In this document: in pieces, positions 63,404 to 64,000 of the stretch
Numbering within the stretch: the stretch's first letter is position 1
Layout of the letters: each line of letters begins with the position of its first letter
Assembly (NCBI GenBank): GCA_012845835.1
Contig: JABAKD010000026.1
Coordinates: forward strand, 892,983 to 956,982
DNA from: Undaria pinnatifida
Lineage: Eukaryota; Sar; Phaeophyceae; Laminariales; Alariaceae
Reading direction: 5' to 3'
DNA: 64,000 nt
Notes under the pieces: model-generated
What the model was told of the DNA's origin: nothing
Databases searched by the model: none
Seen by the model: the letters and a program-made list of their open reading frames with translations, nothing else
Position numbers and translations under genes: made by a program

Positions 63404-64000
63404 GTGAGTTCTAAATCGGGTTTCCACTGTCACAGCAGTGAGTTCTAAATATTTTGTTAGGCTGCCAATTTTCTGCATCGTCGTCGTTCATCATGCAGGT
63501 ATATATATATTTTTTTAAATGATAAACGTCAGCTGTGACTACGACCGATTGAATGGTAACAAAATTGAAAAAATGCAGTATGTTGTAAAAGTAATATACT
63601 ACCTGGTATACAACATGACAATCAAAAAGCATGTCGATGAAAAGTGACAACTACAGCCACGAGTCAAGCAGATTTCTAGCCCCAGATTTCTGGCGCGAGC
63701 CTCCCCAACCTGCCATGCGAAAGATGATCTCCGACACTCGATCGCGCAGAAAAAAAATTGTCGCACTAATATACGCCCCACCACGATTTTGCAGAGTATG
63801 TATGTTTGGTAAGACCGCGCCTCGAAAAATTTGATTGCTCTACAATATGGTACCGTACCTAGGCACAACCGTCTTGGGGCCCATCATAGAGGCGGAGGTA
63901 GTGACGAACGAGATCAAGCCTCTGGGAATACCGTACACTGCTACTATTAATACAGCAGTAGTTGTACGTCATGCTGCACCTGTAAGGTGTCTTACAGCTG
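63404..64000 (+). other. Start of the intron after the second transporter exon 1
   Basis: No second exon recognised before the window ends. CGTCATGCTGCACCTGTAAG at 63967 matches CGTCATGCTGCACCCGTG at 19562, so the duplication spans at least about 600 bases including intron sequence. A TA/T-rich run lies at 63499-63519. Confidence 0.5.

Overview
The window reads as eukaryotic nuclear DNA. It has a split gene with canonical GT..AG introns, interspersed retroelements and DNA transposons, tRNA-derived short repeats, and many microsatellites (TCTG, GTTT, GAAA, CAG/CTG). There is no operon-like coding anywhere. The mix of a Ty1/Copia element, an Ngaro-type tyrosine-recombinase retrotransposon and CAG/CTG-rich, TE-loaded introns fits a marine stramenopile such as a brown alga. 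That placement is inference; nothing here fixes the species.

Only one host gene is convincing: an SV2/SVOP-like major facilitator transporter on the + strand. Exons 2-11 lie at 37317-46509. Ten of the eleven proposed exons, including a 30-nt micro-exon, were joined by checking splice sites, reading phase and family motifs. The best first exon is at 19032-19124, which would make intron 1 about 18.2 kb, filled with transposons. A second copy of the same first exon, with matching flanks, lies at 63311-63403 and runs off the window, so a paralogue probably starts there.

Layout. 1-4018: degenerate Ty1/Copia pol and a probable 3' LTR. 4100-17050: nested interspersed repeats, including a 1.1-1.3 kb composite family in both orientations, an 860-bp inverted pair, tRNA-headed SINEs, a pyrimidine-tract 'R' family, and almost pure C/G tracts. 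17-19 kb: mostly unassigned, with one SINE. 19-46.5 kb: the transporter gene and its introns. Intron 1 carries two copies of a new-looking terminal-inverted-repeat element whose core is an array of palindromic 12-mers (22069-23259 and 34582-35745). 46.5-48.8 kb: unassigned, with a tRNA-like fossil. 48.8-49.6 kb: a foldback-like element with tandem-repeat arms. 49.8-50.9 kb: a tandem duplication. 51.4-58.2 kb: a decayed Ngaro-type retrotransposon with the diagnostic A1-ORFs-B1-A2-B2 split repeats, bracketed by 0.7-kb direct repeats. 59.2-60.3 kb: R-family copies. 60.7-61.6 kb: nested direct duplications. 62003-62873: a pogo-like element with TA duplications and a cysteine-rich minus-strand ORF. 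63.3-64 kb: the second transporter first exon.

Nearly all of the other long open frames are compositional artefacts (proline/glycine runs in C/G tracts, repeat-encoded peptides) or transposon fragments with shifted frames.
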